From DATAVB01 sp040414495 (GTDB lineage Bacteria; Actinomycetota; Actinomycetes; Mycobacteriales; QHCD01), in the NCBI GenBank assembly GCA_040414495.1, contig JBEDUI010000007.1, positions 1 to 55,535 on the forward strand: DNA of 55,535 bases, in the 5' to 3' direction. The notes below the pieces were generated by a model. The model ran no database searches, was not told the DNA's origin, and saw nothing but the letters and a program-made list of their open reading frames with translations. How positions within the stretch are numbered: the first letter of the stretch is position 1; each line of letters opens with the position of its first letter. Positions 1 through 7,251 of this stretch are shown piece by piece. A program made the position numbers and the translations under genes.

Positions 1-103
1 GCCGCCGCTCGCGGGAGACCGCGAGCGACAGCCGCTCGTACGACGGCGAAACCCCGCGCGCCTCACGTATCGCGAAATCCGCGTATAGCTCGTCCGTCGT
101 CAT
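1..103 (-). CDS. Partial gene, N-terminus of a DUF2332-like protein
   Basis: The gene runs off the left edge; only about 34 N-terminal residues are present, read leftwards from an ATG at 103. They contain the stretch IREARGVSPSYERLSLAV, which resembles the N-terminus of actinobacterial DUF2332 proteins (an EARG.SP.YE.L pattern). The function of that family is unknown. The gene ends 9 bp upstream of the SDR stop, on the same strand, so it may be transcribed after the SDR gene. The family assignment rests on this short segment only. Confidence 0.5.
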   Translation of the reverse strand, partial: MTTDELYADFAIREARGVSPSYERLSLAVSRERR

Positions 104-112
104 GCTCGAATT

Positions 113-1039
113 CTATTTGCCCACCAAATCCATTGACACATCCCACAGACGGCTGGCGGCCTCGGGATCGAGGGCATGCGGATGAACGCCGGGTGCGTAA
201 CCGTCTGGATCTGTAGTCAACTCCGGCTCGTTGCAGTTCTCGAAATACCGGCCCGTGACACCGTCGAGCAGTGGGGATCCGGCCAGCAGCGCCGAGGTCG
301 CGGCGCCCTGTTCCACGGTTTTCCAGGGGTACGAAGCGAATCGGGCGTTCAGCTCGGCTTCGACGTAGCGCTGCAGGTTGGTACGAATCCCGCCGGGCAT
401 AAGGGCATTGGCGATGATGCCGTCCGAGGCCCAGCGTTTGGCTGCTTCGACCGCGAAAAGTACGTTCGCGGTTTTGGATTGTCCGTACGCCAGCCAGGGC
501 TCGTATTCGCGCCGTTCGAAGTTGATGTCGTCGAACACGACCGGTGACCGGCGATGCGCGCTCGAACTGACCACCACGAGCCGGGCGTTGCCGGCCGCGG
601 CCAACGCATCGTGCAGACCGAGGGCGAGGTGGAAATGCCCGAGATGGTTCGTAGCAAATTGCAACTCCCAGCCCTCGGGGGAGAGTTGGCGGTCGGGCAC
701 GGCCATGATCCCGGCGTTGTTGACCAGAATGTGCAGCGGGCCGGCCCAGTTCGCCACGAATTCGTCCACAGAGGACTGGTCGGCCAGGTCGAGTCGGGCC
801 ACGGTCAGGTCGGCGCCCTCGGTCTTGGCGGAAATCTCGCCCGCGATCCGGTGGCCGGCCGCGAGGTTGCGCACGGCCAGGGTGACGGCGGCGCCATGTG
901 CGGCCAAGGTACGTACGGTTTCTACGCCGATGCCCGACGCGCCGCCGGTCACGATTGCCCGCCGGCCGGATAAGTCGACGCCGTCGAGCACGTCGTCAGC
1001 GGTGGAGTTCTGATCGAACGGCGTGGTGAATTTGTTCAT
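113..1039 (-). CDS. Short-chain dehydrogenase/reductase
   Basis: A 308-residue classical SDR, probably an NAD(P)-dependent oxidoreductase of the retinol-dehydrogenase-like group common in actinobacteria. The nucleotide-binding TGGASGIG is at residues 31-38, NNAG at 107-110, the catalytic serine lies in VVVSSS near 158, and the YGQSK active site has Tyr185 and Lys189. The ATG at 1039 is chosen because the frame upstream of it runs through the TetR operators and has no family similarity. It is divergent from a TetR gene, and two inverted repeats in the gap suggest that TetR represses it. The substrate cannot be told from sequence. Confidence 0.93.
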   Translation of the reverse strand: MNKFTTPFDQNSTADDVLDGVDLSGRRAIVTGGASGIGVETVRTLAAHGAAVTLAVRNLAAGHRIAGEISAKTEGADLTVARLDLADQSSVDEFVANWAGPLHILVNNAGIMAVPDRQLSPEGWELQFATNHLGHFHLALGLHDALAAAGNARLVVVSSSAHRRSPVVFDDINFERREYEPWLAYGQSKTANVLFAVEAAKRWASDGIIANALMPGGIRTNLQRYVEAELNARFASYPWKTVEQGAATSALLAGSPLLDGVTGRYFENCNEPELTTDPDGYAPGVHPHALDPEAASRLWDVSMDLVGK

Positions 1040-1104
1040 GTTCGTGTCCAAATCGTCCGTGTCCGCAGCGTCGGCTGGCGCCCACCGACCCGGCGGTAAG
1101 CTGT

Positions 1105-1124
1105 AACCGGAAGGCGTTCCGGTA
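1105..1124. promoter_or_regulatory. Palindromic operator 1 between SDR and tetR
   Basis: ACCGGAA (1106-1112), a GGCG spacer and TTCCGGT (1117-1123) form a perfect 7-bp inverted repeat. The same half-sites recur exactly 30 bp downstream. Placement in a divergent SDR/TetR gap suggests a TetR binding site; the assignment is inferred from position and symmetry. Confidence 0.75.
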
Positions 1125-1134
1125 CTTCGACAGT

Positions 1135-1154
1135 AACCGGAACTCATTCCGGTT
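1135..1154. promoter_or_regulatory. Palindromic operator 2 between SDR and tetR
   Basis: AACCGGAA, a CTCA spacer and TTCCGGTT form an 8-bp perfect inverted repeat, the second copy of the element at 1105-1124. The two centres are 30 bp apart, about three helical turns, so two dimers could bind the same DNA face. It ends 13 bp before the tetR start and would block transcription of tetR. Confidence 0.78.
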
Positions 1155-1167
1155 GCAAAGGGGTGTG

Positions 1168-1749
1168 ATGACCGGCATGGACGAACCCAGCAGTCCGCGG
1201 CTGCGCGCGGATGCCCAACGCAACCGCGACCGGCTGCTCGCGGCGGCGGCGCGCGCGTTCGCCGAGGATGGGACCGGGGCGACGATCGGTGCGATCGCGC
1301 GCGAGGCCGGGGTCGGCGTTGGCACGGTGTATCGGCATTTCCCGACCCGAGAGGCACTGATCGAGGCGGCCTACCGCAATGAACTGGTCGGCGTTTGCGA
1401 CGCCGCGAGCGAGTTGCTTGATTCGCTCCCGCCGGAAAAGGCGCTCCGTACGTGGATGGATCGTTTTGTCGATTACATGACGACCAAGCTCGGCATGGGC
1501 GACGCGCTGCGGGCCGTCATCGCCGCCGGCACCGACCCGTTCGCCGAAAGCCGTGAATTACTTAATCGCGCGCTGGAGCAGCTGCTCGCGGCGGCCGTCG
1601 CCGACGGCGTTGTTCGGGACGATATCGCCGCCGACGACGTGCTGATCGGCCTGTCCGGTATTGCCATCGCGGCGTCGGAAACCGGGGAACGCGAACAGGC
1701 CGGTCGGCTGCTGGACCTGTTGCTGGATGGGCTGCGCTATAAGGCTTAG
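1168..1749 (+). CDS. TetR/AcrR family repressor
   Basis: A 193-residue TetR-type regulator. The N-terminal HTH is clear: NRDRLLAAAARAFAEDG, then GATIGAIAREAGVGVGTVYR and HFPTREALIEA, residues about 15-65. The C-terminal half is the variable ligand-binding domain. The ATG at 1168 has AAAGGGG (1157-1163) at good spacing, whereas the upstream in-frame ATG at 1153 lies inside the operator. It probably represses itself and the divergent SDR gene through the two palindromes. The ligand is unknown. Confidence 0.93.
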   Translation: MTGMDEPSSPRLRADAQRNRDRLLAAAARAFAEDGTGATIGAIAREAGVGVGTVYRHFPTREALIEAAYRNELVGVCDAASELLDSLPPEKALRTWMDRFVDYMTTKLGMGDALRAVIAAGTDPFAESRELLNRALEQLLAAAVADGVVRDDIAADDVLIGLSGIAIAASETGEREQAGRLLDLLLDGLRYKA

Positions 1750-2350
1750 GCCGTCAGGGATATCCCTGAGCAGGCCCACCTCGCCGCGGACGGCAAGCCC
1801 TGGCGGTCGGCGAGGTCGTCATCGAAAAACTGCACGCAATACCAGGCCGTGACCGCGACTTCCTCGAGCGGATCGACCGGCCCGGAGAATTCCCAGCCGA
1901 TAATCCCAGCCGGACGGTCGTCGCGGAAAACGATATGCCACGGGGCGATGTTGCCGTGACCGATGGTGGTCCCCGGCACATCGGAGTGCATGGTCCATGG
2001 CATCCAGTGCGCGTCAGGCGGCGGCACGAACCCACGACTGACAATGTGAAGTCGCCGTAAAAGCTGGCCAATCACATGCAGCGATTCCTCCGGATGCCCA
2101 TGCCGTATGCGGGTGAATCGTGCCGTCAATCCAGCTAAGAACCTCGTGCCCGTTCGCATTGAATCCATCGCCGACAATTCGCGGTGCCGCGTCGAAACCG
2201 TTGTCGTGCAGGTAATTCAGATACGCATGAATTGCCGGCGGGATGCAGGACCGTTTGGCCCTGTCGGCGGGACGGCTTCGGGTGGCCCAGATCCGTGGTG
2301 CGGTCGTACGGTGCCCCGTCGAGGCCGTGATCTTTCCGCCGTTCATCCAT
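1746..2350 (-). pseudogene. Decayed aminoglycoside phosphotransferase-like kinase
   Basis: Two frames together give an APH-type kinase. The first (start near 2346) reads HAYLNYLHDNGFDAAPRIVG and HEVLSWIDG. The family pattern then jumps to another frame at about 2095-2110 and continues with HPEESLHVIGQLLRRLH and WYCVQFFDDDLADRQGLP. In the catalytic loop the usual HGD is HGN (GHGNIAPWHIVF) and the metal-binding Asp of IxDW is Gly (IIGWEFSGP). A second disruption near the 3' end is likely, because the reading dissolves after RQGLP. The frameshift plus two lost catalytic residues argue for an inactive relic. It ends at the tetR stop, convergently. Confidence 0.75.
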
Positions 2351-2404
2351 TGCCTCAACGTAGGTACGGCTGCGGCCAAGGACAATCGGTTATAGGCCGC
2401 AGCC

Positions 2405-4117
2405 TCATTGCTCAGTGACGCGGGCTGTTGCCTTTCGGGTGCGTAACGCGGTGAGCAATAGCTGCGCCGCCAGGCAGGCACCGACCCCTTCGCCGGCGCG
2501 TAACCGTAATTCCAGCAGCGGTTCCAGCCCGAGTTCGGTGAGCACGGCCCGATGCGCGCGTTCTCGGCTGAGCTGGCCCGCGACCAGTGCGCTCTGCACC
2601 GCCGGCTCGATCCGAACCGCGAGCAGCGCCGCCACCGACGTCGCCAGCCCGTCGAGTACGACCGGAACACGGGACTCGGCCGCCCCGAGCGTGATCCCGG
2701 CCAGCAAGGCGAATTCCGGCCCGCCGAGACTGGCGAGTACCACCCCAGGATCACGCAACTGGTCGCCGTAAATCGCCCGGGCGCGGCCGACCGCGCGAGC
2801 CACGACGTCGCGCTTGCGTTGCATCATCGCGGAGTCGGCCCCGGAGCCCAGGCCAGCAGCGTCATCAGCCGGCAGACCGAGCATCGCGCCGACCATGGCG
2901 GCCGCGACCGTGGTGTTGCCGATCCCGACCTCGCCCAGGCAGATCAGCCCGTGTCGCGCGGTTTTCCGCCCGAGTTCGATGCCACGCTGGATCAGCGCAT
3001 CGACGTCGGCGCTCGCGAGAGCATCGGACTCGACGAGGTCGCCGGCAGGCTGGCTCGGTCGGGTGTCGACGCTTTCGACCCGCAGGCCAACCTGGCTGGC
3101 AGTGGTGGCGCCGAGGGAAACCCCGGCCTGGGTCGCAGAGAAGACATCGGCGGTGGTCGACGCGGGGTAGGCCGAAACGCCGTAGCGCGCGACCGGATGG
3201 TCAGCTGCCGCGACGATCAGCGTCCCGGTCGCGGGTGCGATTTCGCTGAGGGCGAGTACGCGGTTCACGGCGCCGTCCAACACCCCGAGCGAGCCGGGGA
3301 CGGTGAGCAGGTCATCGCCGGTATCGCGGCCGGCCACCACCGCCGCCGGGTCCGGACCGGCGAGGTGCGAGACCGGCTCCGCCGGTTCGTCGCCGGCCGG
3401 CCATCGTTCGGCGAGGATCACGTCGTCGAGCGGCAACCGATGCGACCAACCGTGCCGCTGCAGGCCCGGTTCGGGCGGACGCTCGTCGGGCCAGCCGAGG
3501 CAGAGCCAGCCGAGCGTGGTGATTCCGTCGGGCAGGTACAGCAACGCGGCCAGGTCGGCCGGTTGGAACAGCGTGACCCAACCGAGGCCGAGGCCGGACG
3601 CGCGGGCGGCCAGCCAGATGTTCTCGATCGCGCAGGCGCAACTCCACAGATCGGCATCGGTGAAACTGGCCCGGCCGAGTACGCCGGCGGCCGGCGCCCG
3701 GCGGTCGCACGCGACGACAATCCCGATCGGCGCTTCGCGGATGCCGTCCAGTTGCAGGTCAAGCAGGCGGGCCCGGCGGTCGGGCACGAGCTGATCGGCC
3801 TGGCGCAACCGTTCCCGGTCGGCCAGTACCGCCGCTGCATCGCGCGTGGCCTGGCTGCGGATGACGATAAAACGCCACGGCTGCGAATGTCCGACCGATG
3901 GCGCCTGATGCCCGGCCGCGAGCACCCGGCGCAGCAACTCGTCCGGAACCAGGTCAGGTCGGTACCGGCGGACGTCGCGGCGCGCGGCCACCACCGTGTG
4001 GAACGCGTCAACGGTGGCCGGATCGAAGGCCCAGCCGGTGGGGTCAGCCGCGCGGGTGGCGGCCGCGGTCGGGTCGCCGATGAAAGGTACGGGCCGGGGC
4101 CAGGTGGGTTCGGTCAT
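2405..4117 (-). CDS. cobT: Fused BluB-like nitroreductase and CobT phosphoribosyltransferase
   Basis: About 570 residues with two domains. Residues about 30-230 are a BluB/nitroreductase fold (RRDVRRYRPD, APSVGHSQPWRF, GLGWVTLF), expected to make 5,6-dimethylbenzimidazole from reduced flavin. Residues about 260-570 are nicotinate-nucleotide:DMB phosphoribosyltransferase (GEVGIGNTTVAAAM; the catalytic Glu in LRLRAGEGVGACLA), which makes alpha-ribazole phosphate. The fusion couples two consecutive steps of cobalamin lower-ligand assembly. I prefer the ATG at 4117; an in-frame GTG at 4132 would add five residues. No other cobalamin genes and no cobalamin riboswitch are seen nearby. Confidence 0.93.
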   Translation of the reverse strand: MTEPTWPRPVPFIGDPTAAATRAADPTGWAFDPATVDAFHTVVAARRDVRRYRPDLVPDELLRRVLAAGHQAPSVGHSQPWRFIVIRSQATRDAAAVLADRERLRQADQLVPDRRARLLDLQLDGIREAPIGIVVACDRRAPAAGVLGRASFTDADLWSCACAIENIWLAARASGLGLGWVTLFQPADLAALLYLPDGITTLGWLCLGWPDERPPEPGLQRHGWSHRLPLDDVILAERWPAGDEPAEPVSHLAGPDPAAVVAGRDTGDDLLTVPGSLGVLDGAVNRVLALSEIAPATGTLIVAAADHPVARYGVSAYPASTTADVFSATQAGVSLGATTASQVGLRVESVDTRPSQPAGDLVESDALASADVDALIQRGIELGRKTARHGLICLGEVGIGNTTVAAAMVGAMLGLPADDAAGLGSGADSAMMQRKRDVVARAVGRARAIYGDQLRDPGVVLASLGGPEFALLAGITLGAAESRVPVVLDGLATSVAALLAVRIEPAVQSALVAGQLSRERAHRAVLTELGLEPLLELRLRAGEGVGACLAAQLLLTALRTRKATARVTEQ

Positions 4118-4227
4118 CGCAGCGCCATCCACCTACGTACTGAAATCTGGTCGATCGATCTTAGGCCGCCGCGGACCCCGTACCTATTCGGGTATTTGTG
4201 CGGCAACGATCGCGCGATACTGAGCCG

Positions 4228-4290
4228 GTGTCCACTGAGGAAACCGCGACAGCTCCGACGTTAATCGGCCTCCGGGCGCAAGCGAAATGA
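4228..4290 (+). CDS. Possible 20-codon ORF overlapping the next gene
   Basis: GTG at 4228 opens a 20-residue frame (VSTEETATAPTLIGLRAQAK) whose TGA overlaps the ATG of the next gene (ATGA, 4287-4290). The peptide resembles the usual N-terminal extension of maleylpyruvate-isomerase-type proteins, so this is either a coupled leader or the true start of the downstream gene separated by a one-base frameshift. Translation is not proven. Confidence 0.3.
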   Translation: MSTEETATAPTLIGLRAQAK

Positions 4291-4841
4291 TCCTTGCCGC
4301 CGTGACGGAAACGTCTCGCATTCTCCAGCCCGCCGCCCAGCGGGATTGGACGGTGCCAGCCGGATCGTTGACCTGGAGTTGTTGGCAGACCGCCGCTCAT
4401 ATCGCGCACGACCTGCTCGCGTACGCGACCCAGGTCGCGGGGCTGCCACAAACGGCGTACCTGCCGCTTGATCTCCGGGTCCGCGAAGACGCCAGCCCAA
4501 CCGATCTGCTGCGAATCGTCGGCGCCTGCGGCGGTCTGTTGCAATCCGCCGTCGCGACCGCCGACCCGAAATCCCGCGCCTGGCATTGGGGACCGTGCGA
4601 CCCGGCTGGATTCGCCGCGATGGGAGTCGCCGAAATCCTGTTGCATACGTACGACATCGCGCAGGGCTTGGGTATCAGCTGGATGCCGCCGGAAGCGATG
4701 TGCGCGCCGGTTCTGAAACGCCTGTTTCCGAATGCCCCGAAAGGACCGGCCACGGACGTATTGCTCTGGGCTACCGGACGGGACGAATTACCCGGCCACG
4801 CGCGCGTCACGTCCTGGGTGTGGAGAGCCGCCCTCGAATAG
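4287..4841 (+). CDS. Maleylpyruvate isomerase N-terminal/DinB-like protein
   Basis: 184 residues of the DinB-like four-helix fold of the mycothiol-dependent maleylpyruvate isomerase N-terminal domain. Diagnostic pieces are WTVPAGSLTWSCWQTAAHIAHDLL near the N-terminus and the conserved MGVAEILLHTYDIAQGLG, with histidines placed as in the family's metal site. Such proteins act as mycothiol- or metal-dependent transferases; the reaction here is unknown. The annotated start lacks the N-terminal helix found in relatives, and that segment is present just upstream in another frame (4228-4287). A frameshift in the sequence or in the strain is possible. Confidence 0.75.
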   Translation: MILAAVTETSRILQPAAQRDWTVPAGSLTWSCWQTAAHIAHDLLAYATQVAGLPQTAYLPLDLRVREDASPTDLLRIVGACGGLLQSAVATADPKSRAWHWGPCDPAGFAAMGVAEILLHTYDIAQGLGISWMPPEAMCAPVLKRLFPNAPKGPATDVLLWATGRDELPGHARVTSWVWRAALE

Positions 4842-5031
4842 CCATCGGGTACGCAAGCAACTGGCAGCCGGCATACGAACGTTCCTTTATGGACATGCGG
4901 TAATGCCACGGGATTAACGCGGACCGTGGATACTGCCCATTAATACTGCGGGGAGCGCCTGACCGGCTCGCGGGAGTTTGCCGGCCAGGCAAGGCAACGC
5001 TACTGCATAACTTGTAGTAGAGAACCGGGAT

Positions 5032-5052
5032 CTACGACATTGCCTGTCGTAG
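5032..5052. promoter_or_regulatory. BlaI-type operator upstream of blaI
   Basis: CTACGACA, five bases, then TGTCGTAG form a perfect 8-bp inverted repeat (5032-5039 and 5045-5052). It resembles the TACA/TGTA-centred sites of BlaI/MecI repressors and ends 14 bp before the blaI GTG. A related GTAGTAG half-site lies at 5014-5020. Autoregulation by BlaI is inferred. Confidence 0.7.
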
Positions 5053-5066
5053 TAAGAGGGGGCGTT

Positions 5067-5441
5067 GTGGCGGAGCGACGTCGGGGCGCGGGTGTTCTGG
5101 AGCAGGAAGTGCTGGCCGTCCTGGCCGCTGCCAACGCCGCCCTGACTCCGGCCGAGGTACGCGACGCGCTCGGTGACGAGCTTGCCTATACGACCGTCAT
5201 GACCGCGCTGGTCCGGTTGTGCGACAAGGGTGCGGTCAGTCGGGAGCGGGTCCGGCGCGGATATGCGTACCGCATGATGGCCGACACGGCCACGCTGACC
5301 GCCCGTCGGATGCGCCGGCTCCTGGACCGTGACGCCGACCGCCCGGCGGCGCTGGCCCGGTTCGTGGCCGAACTCGATCCCGACGACGAACGGCTGCTGA
5401 ACGACCTACTGTCCGGTGTGGACCGCCAGGATCCTCCGTGA
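5067..5441 (+). CDS. blaI: BlaI/MecI family transcriptional repressor
   Basis: 124 residues with the BlaI winged-helix domain: LEQEVLAVLAAANAALTPAEVRDAL, the recognition segment ELAYTTVMTALVRLCDKGAV and the wing RERVRRGYAYRM (residues about 10-75). A C-terminal helical part (LLDRDADRPAALARFVAEL) serves dimerisation in the family. The GTG at 5067 follows an AGAGGGGG ribosome site; in-frame codons upstream lie inside the operator. The stop overlaps the start of the M56 gene (GTGA), the standard BlaI-BlaR arrangement in actinobacteria, where the peptidase partner inactivates the repressor. Confidence 0.9.
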   Translation: MAERRRGAGVLEQEVLAVLAAANAALTPAEVRDALGDELAYTTVMTALVRLCDKGAVSRERVRRGYAYRMMADTATLTARRMRRLLDRDADRPAALARFVAELDPDDERLLNDLLSGVDRQDPP

Positions 5442-6385
5442 GCCTCGTGCTGATGGCGATGCTGACGCCGTGGGTCATTTCGGCCGTTCTGGCCGCGACC
5501 GCCCGCCGGATGGGCCGGCTGCTCCCGCCGAGCCACGCGGTGCGACTGCTCGCCGCGACCGGGCTGTTGGTCGCGTTGGCCGGTGGGTTCGCGCTGGCGG
5601 TGCTGGCCTTCACCCTGCTGGCGCAGAACGCCTGGATCGCCCTGATCGGGCATTGGTCGCCGGCTGCTCTTCGGAGTCTGGACCCGGTCGCGCCGTCGCT
5701 GGCTCCGGCGGTCGGGCTCGTGGCCGGGTTGGCCGTGATCGGGTTGTTCGCCGCCGCGGTGGTTCGGGCGATACGGACAGCGGGCGCGTTGTGGGCGGCC
5801 GGCGTGACGTGTCATCGCCTCGGTCCCGGCGCGGCCGGAATGGTCGTCGTCGAGGACAGCGTCCCCGACGCCTACGCATTGCCCGGCATTGCCGGCCGGA
5901 TCGTGGTCACCACGGCCATGTTGGAGGCGCTGACTCCCGCCGAGCGCCGGGTGCTGTTGGCGCACGAGGCCTCGCATTTACGGCACCACCATTACCTGTA
6001 CCTATTGCTCGCCGACGTTTCGGCCGCCGCCAACCCGTTGCTGCGTATGACCGCGGCCGCGGTGCGCCTCGGCGTGGAACGCTGGGCCGACGACGACGCC
6101 GCGAACGACGTCGCCGACCGGCAACTGGCCGCCCGCGCAGTGGCCCGGGCCGCACTGGCGCGCGCGGCCCATCCGGTCGGAAGTCGGCCCGCCACCGCGT
6201 TGCTGATGGCGGCCGGTCCGGTGGTCGACCGGACCCGGGCGCTGTTGTCGCCGCCGCCGCGACCGCGCCGTATGGTGGCCGCCGTGCTGGTGGCCCTGAT
6301 GCTGGGCACCGCCGCGAGCGCGGTTGCGGTCGAGCGGATCACTGAGAAGCGGTTCGAGCGGGCGCAGGCCGACTGGCAGCGTTAA
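5438..6385 (+). CDS. M56 (BlaR1-like) membrane metallopeptidase
   Basis: 315 residues. N-terminal hydrophobic segments (about 1-30, 35-65, 85-115) precede a cytoplasmic zinc-peptidase domain with LLAHEASHLRHHHYLYLLL (HExxH near residue 178) and a downstream third-ligand region GVERWADDDA. A final membrane segment (MVAAVLVALMLGTAASAV) is near the C-terminus. No sensor (penicillin-binding) domain follows, so it is the short M56 type found with BlaI in actinobacteria. It is expected to cleave BlaI on a membrane or cell-wall signal. Translation is coupled to blaI by a 4-bp overlap. Confidence 0.9.
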   Translation: MSLVLMAMLTPWVISAVLAATARRMGRLLPPSHAVRLLAATGLLVALAGGFALAVLAFTLLAQNAWIALIGHWSPAALRSLDPVAPSLAPAVGLVAGLAVIGLFAAAVVRAIRTAGALWAAGVTCHRLGPGAAGMVVVEDSVPDAYALPGIAGRIVVTTAMLEALTPAERRVLLAHEASHLRHHHYLYLLLADVSAAANPLLRMTAAAVRLGVERWADDDAANDVADRQLAARAVARAALARAAHPVGSRPATALLMAAGPVVDRTRALLSPPPRPRRMVAAVLVALMLGTAASAVAVERITEKRFERAQADWQR

Positions 6386-6393
6386 CCGTATCC

Positions 6394-6417
6394 ATCTACT
6401 ACACTGAAGTAGTAGAT
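6394..6417. promoter_or_regulatory. BlaI-type operator before the PRC-barrel-like gene
   Basis: ATCTACTAC, six bases, then GTAGTAGAT form a perfect 9-bp inverted repeat that matches the TACTACA-type boxes of actinobacterial BlaI more closely than the site at 5032. It sits 9 bp after the M56 stop and immediately before the ribosome site TAGGAG. It implies a separate BlaI-controlled promoter for the next gene. Confidence 0.78.
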
Positions 6418-6428
6418 AGGAGTTGGGG

Positions 6429-6731
6429 ATGATCAAGGTCCAGAACGAGGAACAGCTTGAGGATCGCGAACTCCGCGACAGTACCGGGCGCCGGATCGGA
6501 CGTATCCGGGCCGTGGCCTGTTGCGGATCTGACCGCTACGCGGCGGCTTGGGCCCTGGTTGGTCTCGGCCCGCTCCGGCGCCCGCGCCTGGTCGCGCTCG
6601 AAGCGGCCCGGCTCGCCGCCGACGGGAGTGTGCAGGTCCCGTACCCGCGGCGTGTGATCGCATCCGCTCCGGCGGCGGACGATGTGGATCTGGCCAACGC
6701 CGCCGCCCGGGCACATTATCGGCTCGCCTAG
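6429..6731 (+). CDS. Small PRC-barrel-like protein
   Basis: 100 residues beginning MIKVQNEEQLEDRELRDSTG, then RRIGRIRAVACCGSDRYAAAWALVGL, a pattern like the PRC-barrel fold used by small RNA- or membrane-associated adaptor proteins. No enzyme motif or membrane segment is present. The start at 6429 follows TAGGAG. The BlaI-type box directly upstream makes it a likely member of the BlaI regulon with the preceding two genes. Its last bases overlap the stop of the convergent VOC gene (6728-6731). Confidence 0.65.
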   Translation: MIKVQNEEQLEDRELRDSTGRRIGRIRAVACCGSDRYAAAWALVGLGPLRRPRLVALEAARLAADGSVQVPYPRRVIASAPAADDVDLANAAARAHYRLA

Positions 6732-7090
6732 CCCCAGCAGAGGCAGAACGGGTGCCCGGCCGGATCGGCGTAGACCTGGAATCCCTCATCCGCATGGGGA
6801 TCGTCGGCCGGCTTCAGCAGCCGGGCCCCGAGCGCGAGCGCTTCCTCGTGTGCCGCCGCCAGGTCATCCACGTACAGGTCGAGATGAAGCTGCTGGGACG
6901 CGCCGTCCGGCCAGTCCGGTGCGACATGATTCGGCGCCCGCTGAATGCCCAGTCGCCCCTCGCCATCAACCACGACGCTGTGCCAATCGTCCGCGGCTTC
7001 CACGGTCCCGCCGAGTAGCCCGGCCCAGAACGCGCTCTCGGCGGCAATGTCGGCGGCGTCGAATACGACTATTTGTCGCTTGATTTCCAT
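6728..7090 (-). CDS. VOC/glyoxalase-like protein
   Basis: 120 residues forming one vicinal-oxygen-chelate unit: IVVFDAADIAAESAFWAGLLGG at the N-terminus and the closing VYADPAGHPFCLCWG. The two halves are linked by LHLDLYVDDLAAAHEEALALGA. Such single-domain VOC proteins dimerise and serve as isomerases, dioxygenases or drug-binding proteins; nothing here singles out one. It is convergent with the PRC-barrel-like gene and overlaps it by 4 bp. Confidence 0.88.
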   Translation of the reverse strand: MEIKRQIVVFDAADIAAESAFWAGLLGGTVEAADDWHSVVVDGEGRLGIQRAPNHVAPDWPDGASQQLHLDLYVDDLAAAHEEALALGARLLKPADDPHADEGFQVYADPAGHPFCLCWG

Positions 7091-7251
7091 ATCGGCTCCC
7101 TCTATTGATCGGTGCGCAGCATGCTAGGGCGCAGCACCGACATTCTTGGCCGCGTGATTGGTACGGGATTCCGGCCCGTAAGTGGACCGGCCAAGGCCGC
7201 GCATCGCGCTTTAGGCTGGCCGGACCAGGACCGAAATCGTAAAGGATGACA

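Noticed and set aside
2552..4264. Open frame of 570 codons on the + strand
   Set aside because: It is antisense to the bluB-cobT gene. The Arg/Gly-rich translation has no family similarity, and the minus-strand frame shows catalytic motifs.
4118..4286. Cobalamin riboswitch upstream of the bluB-cobT gene
   Set aside because: None of the conserved B12-box elements is present in either orientation.
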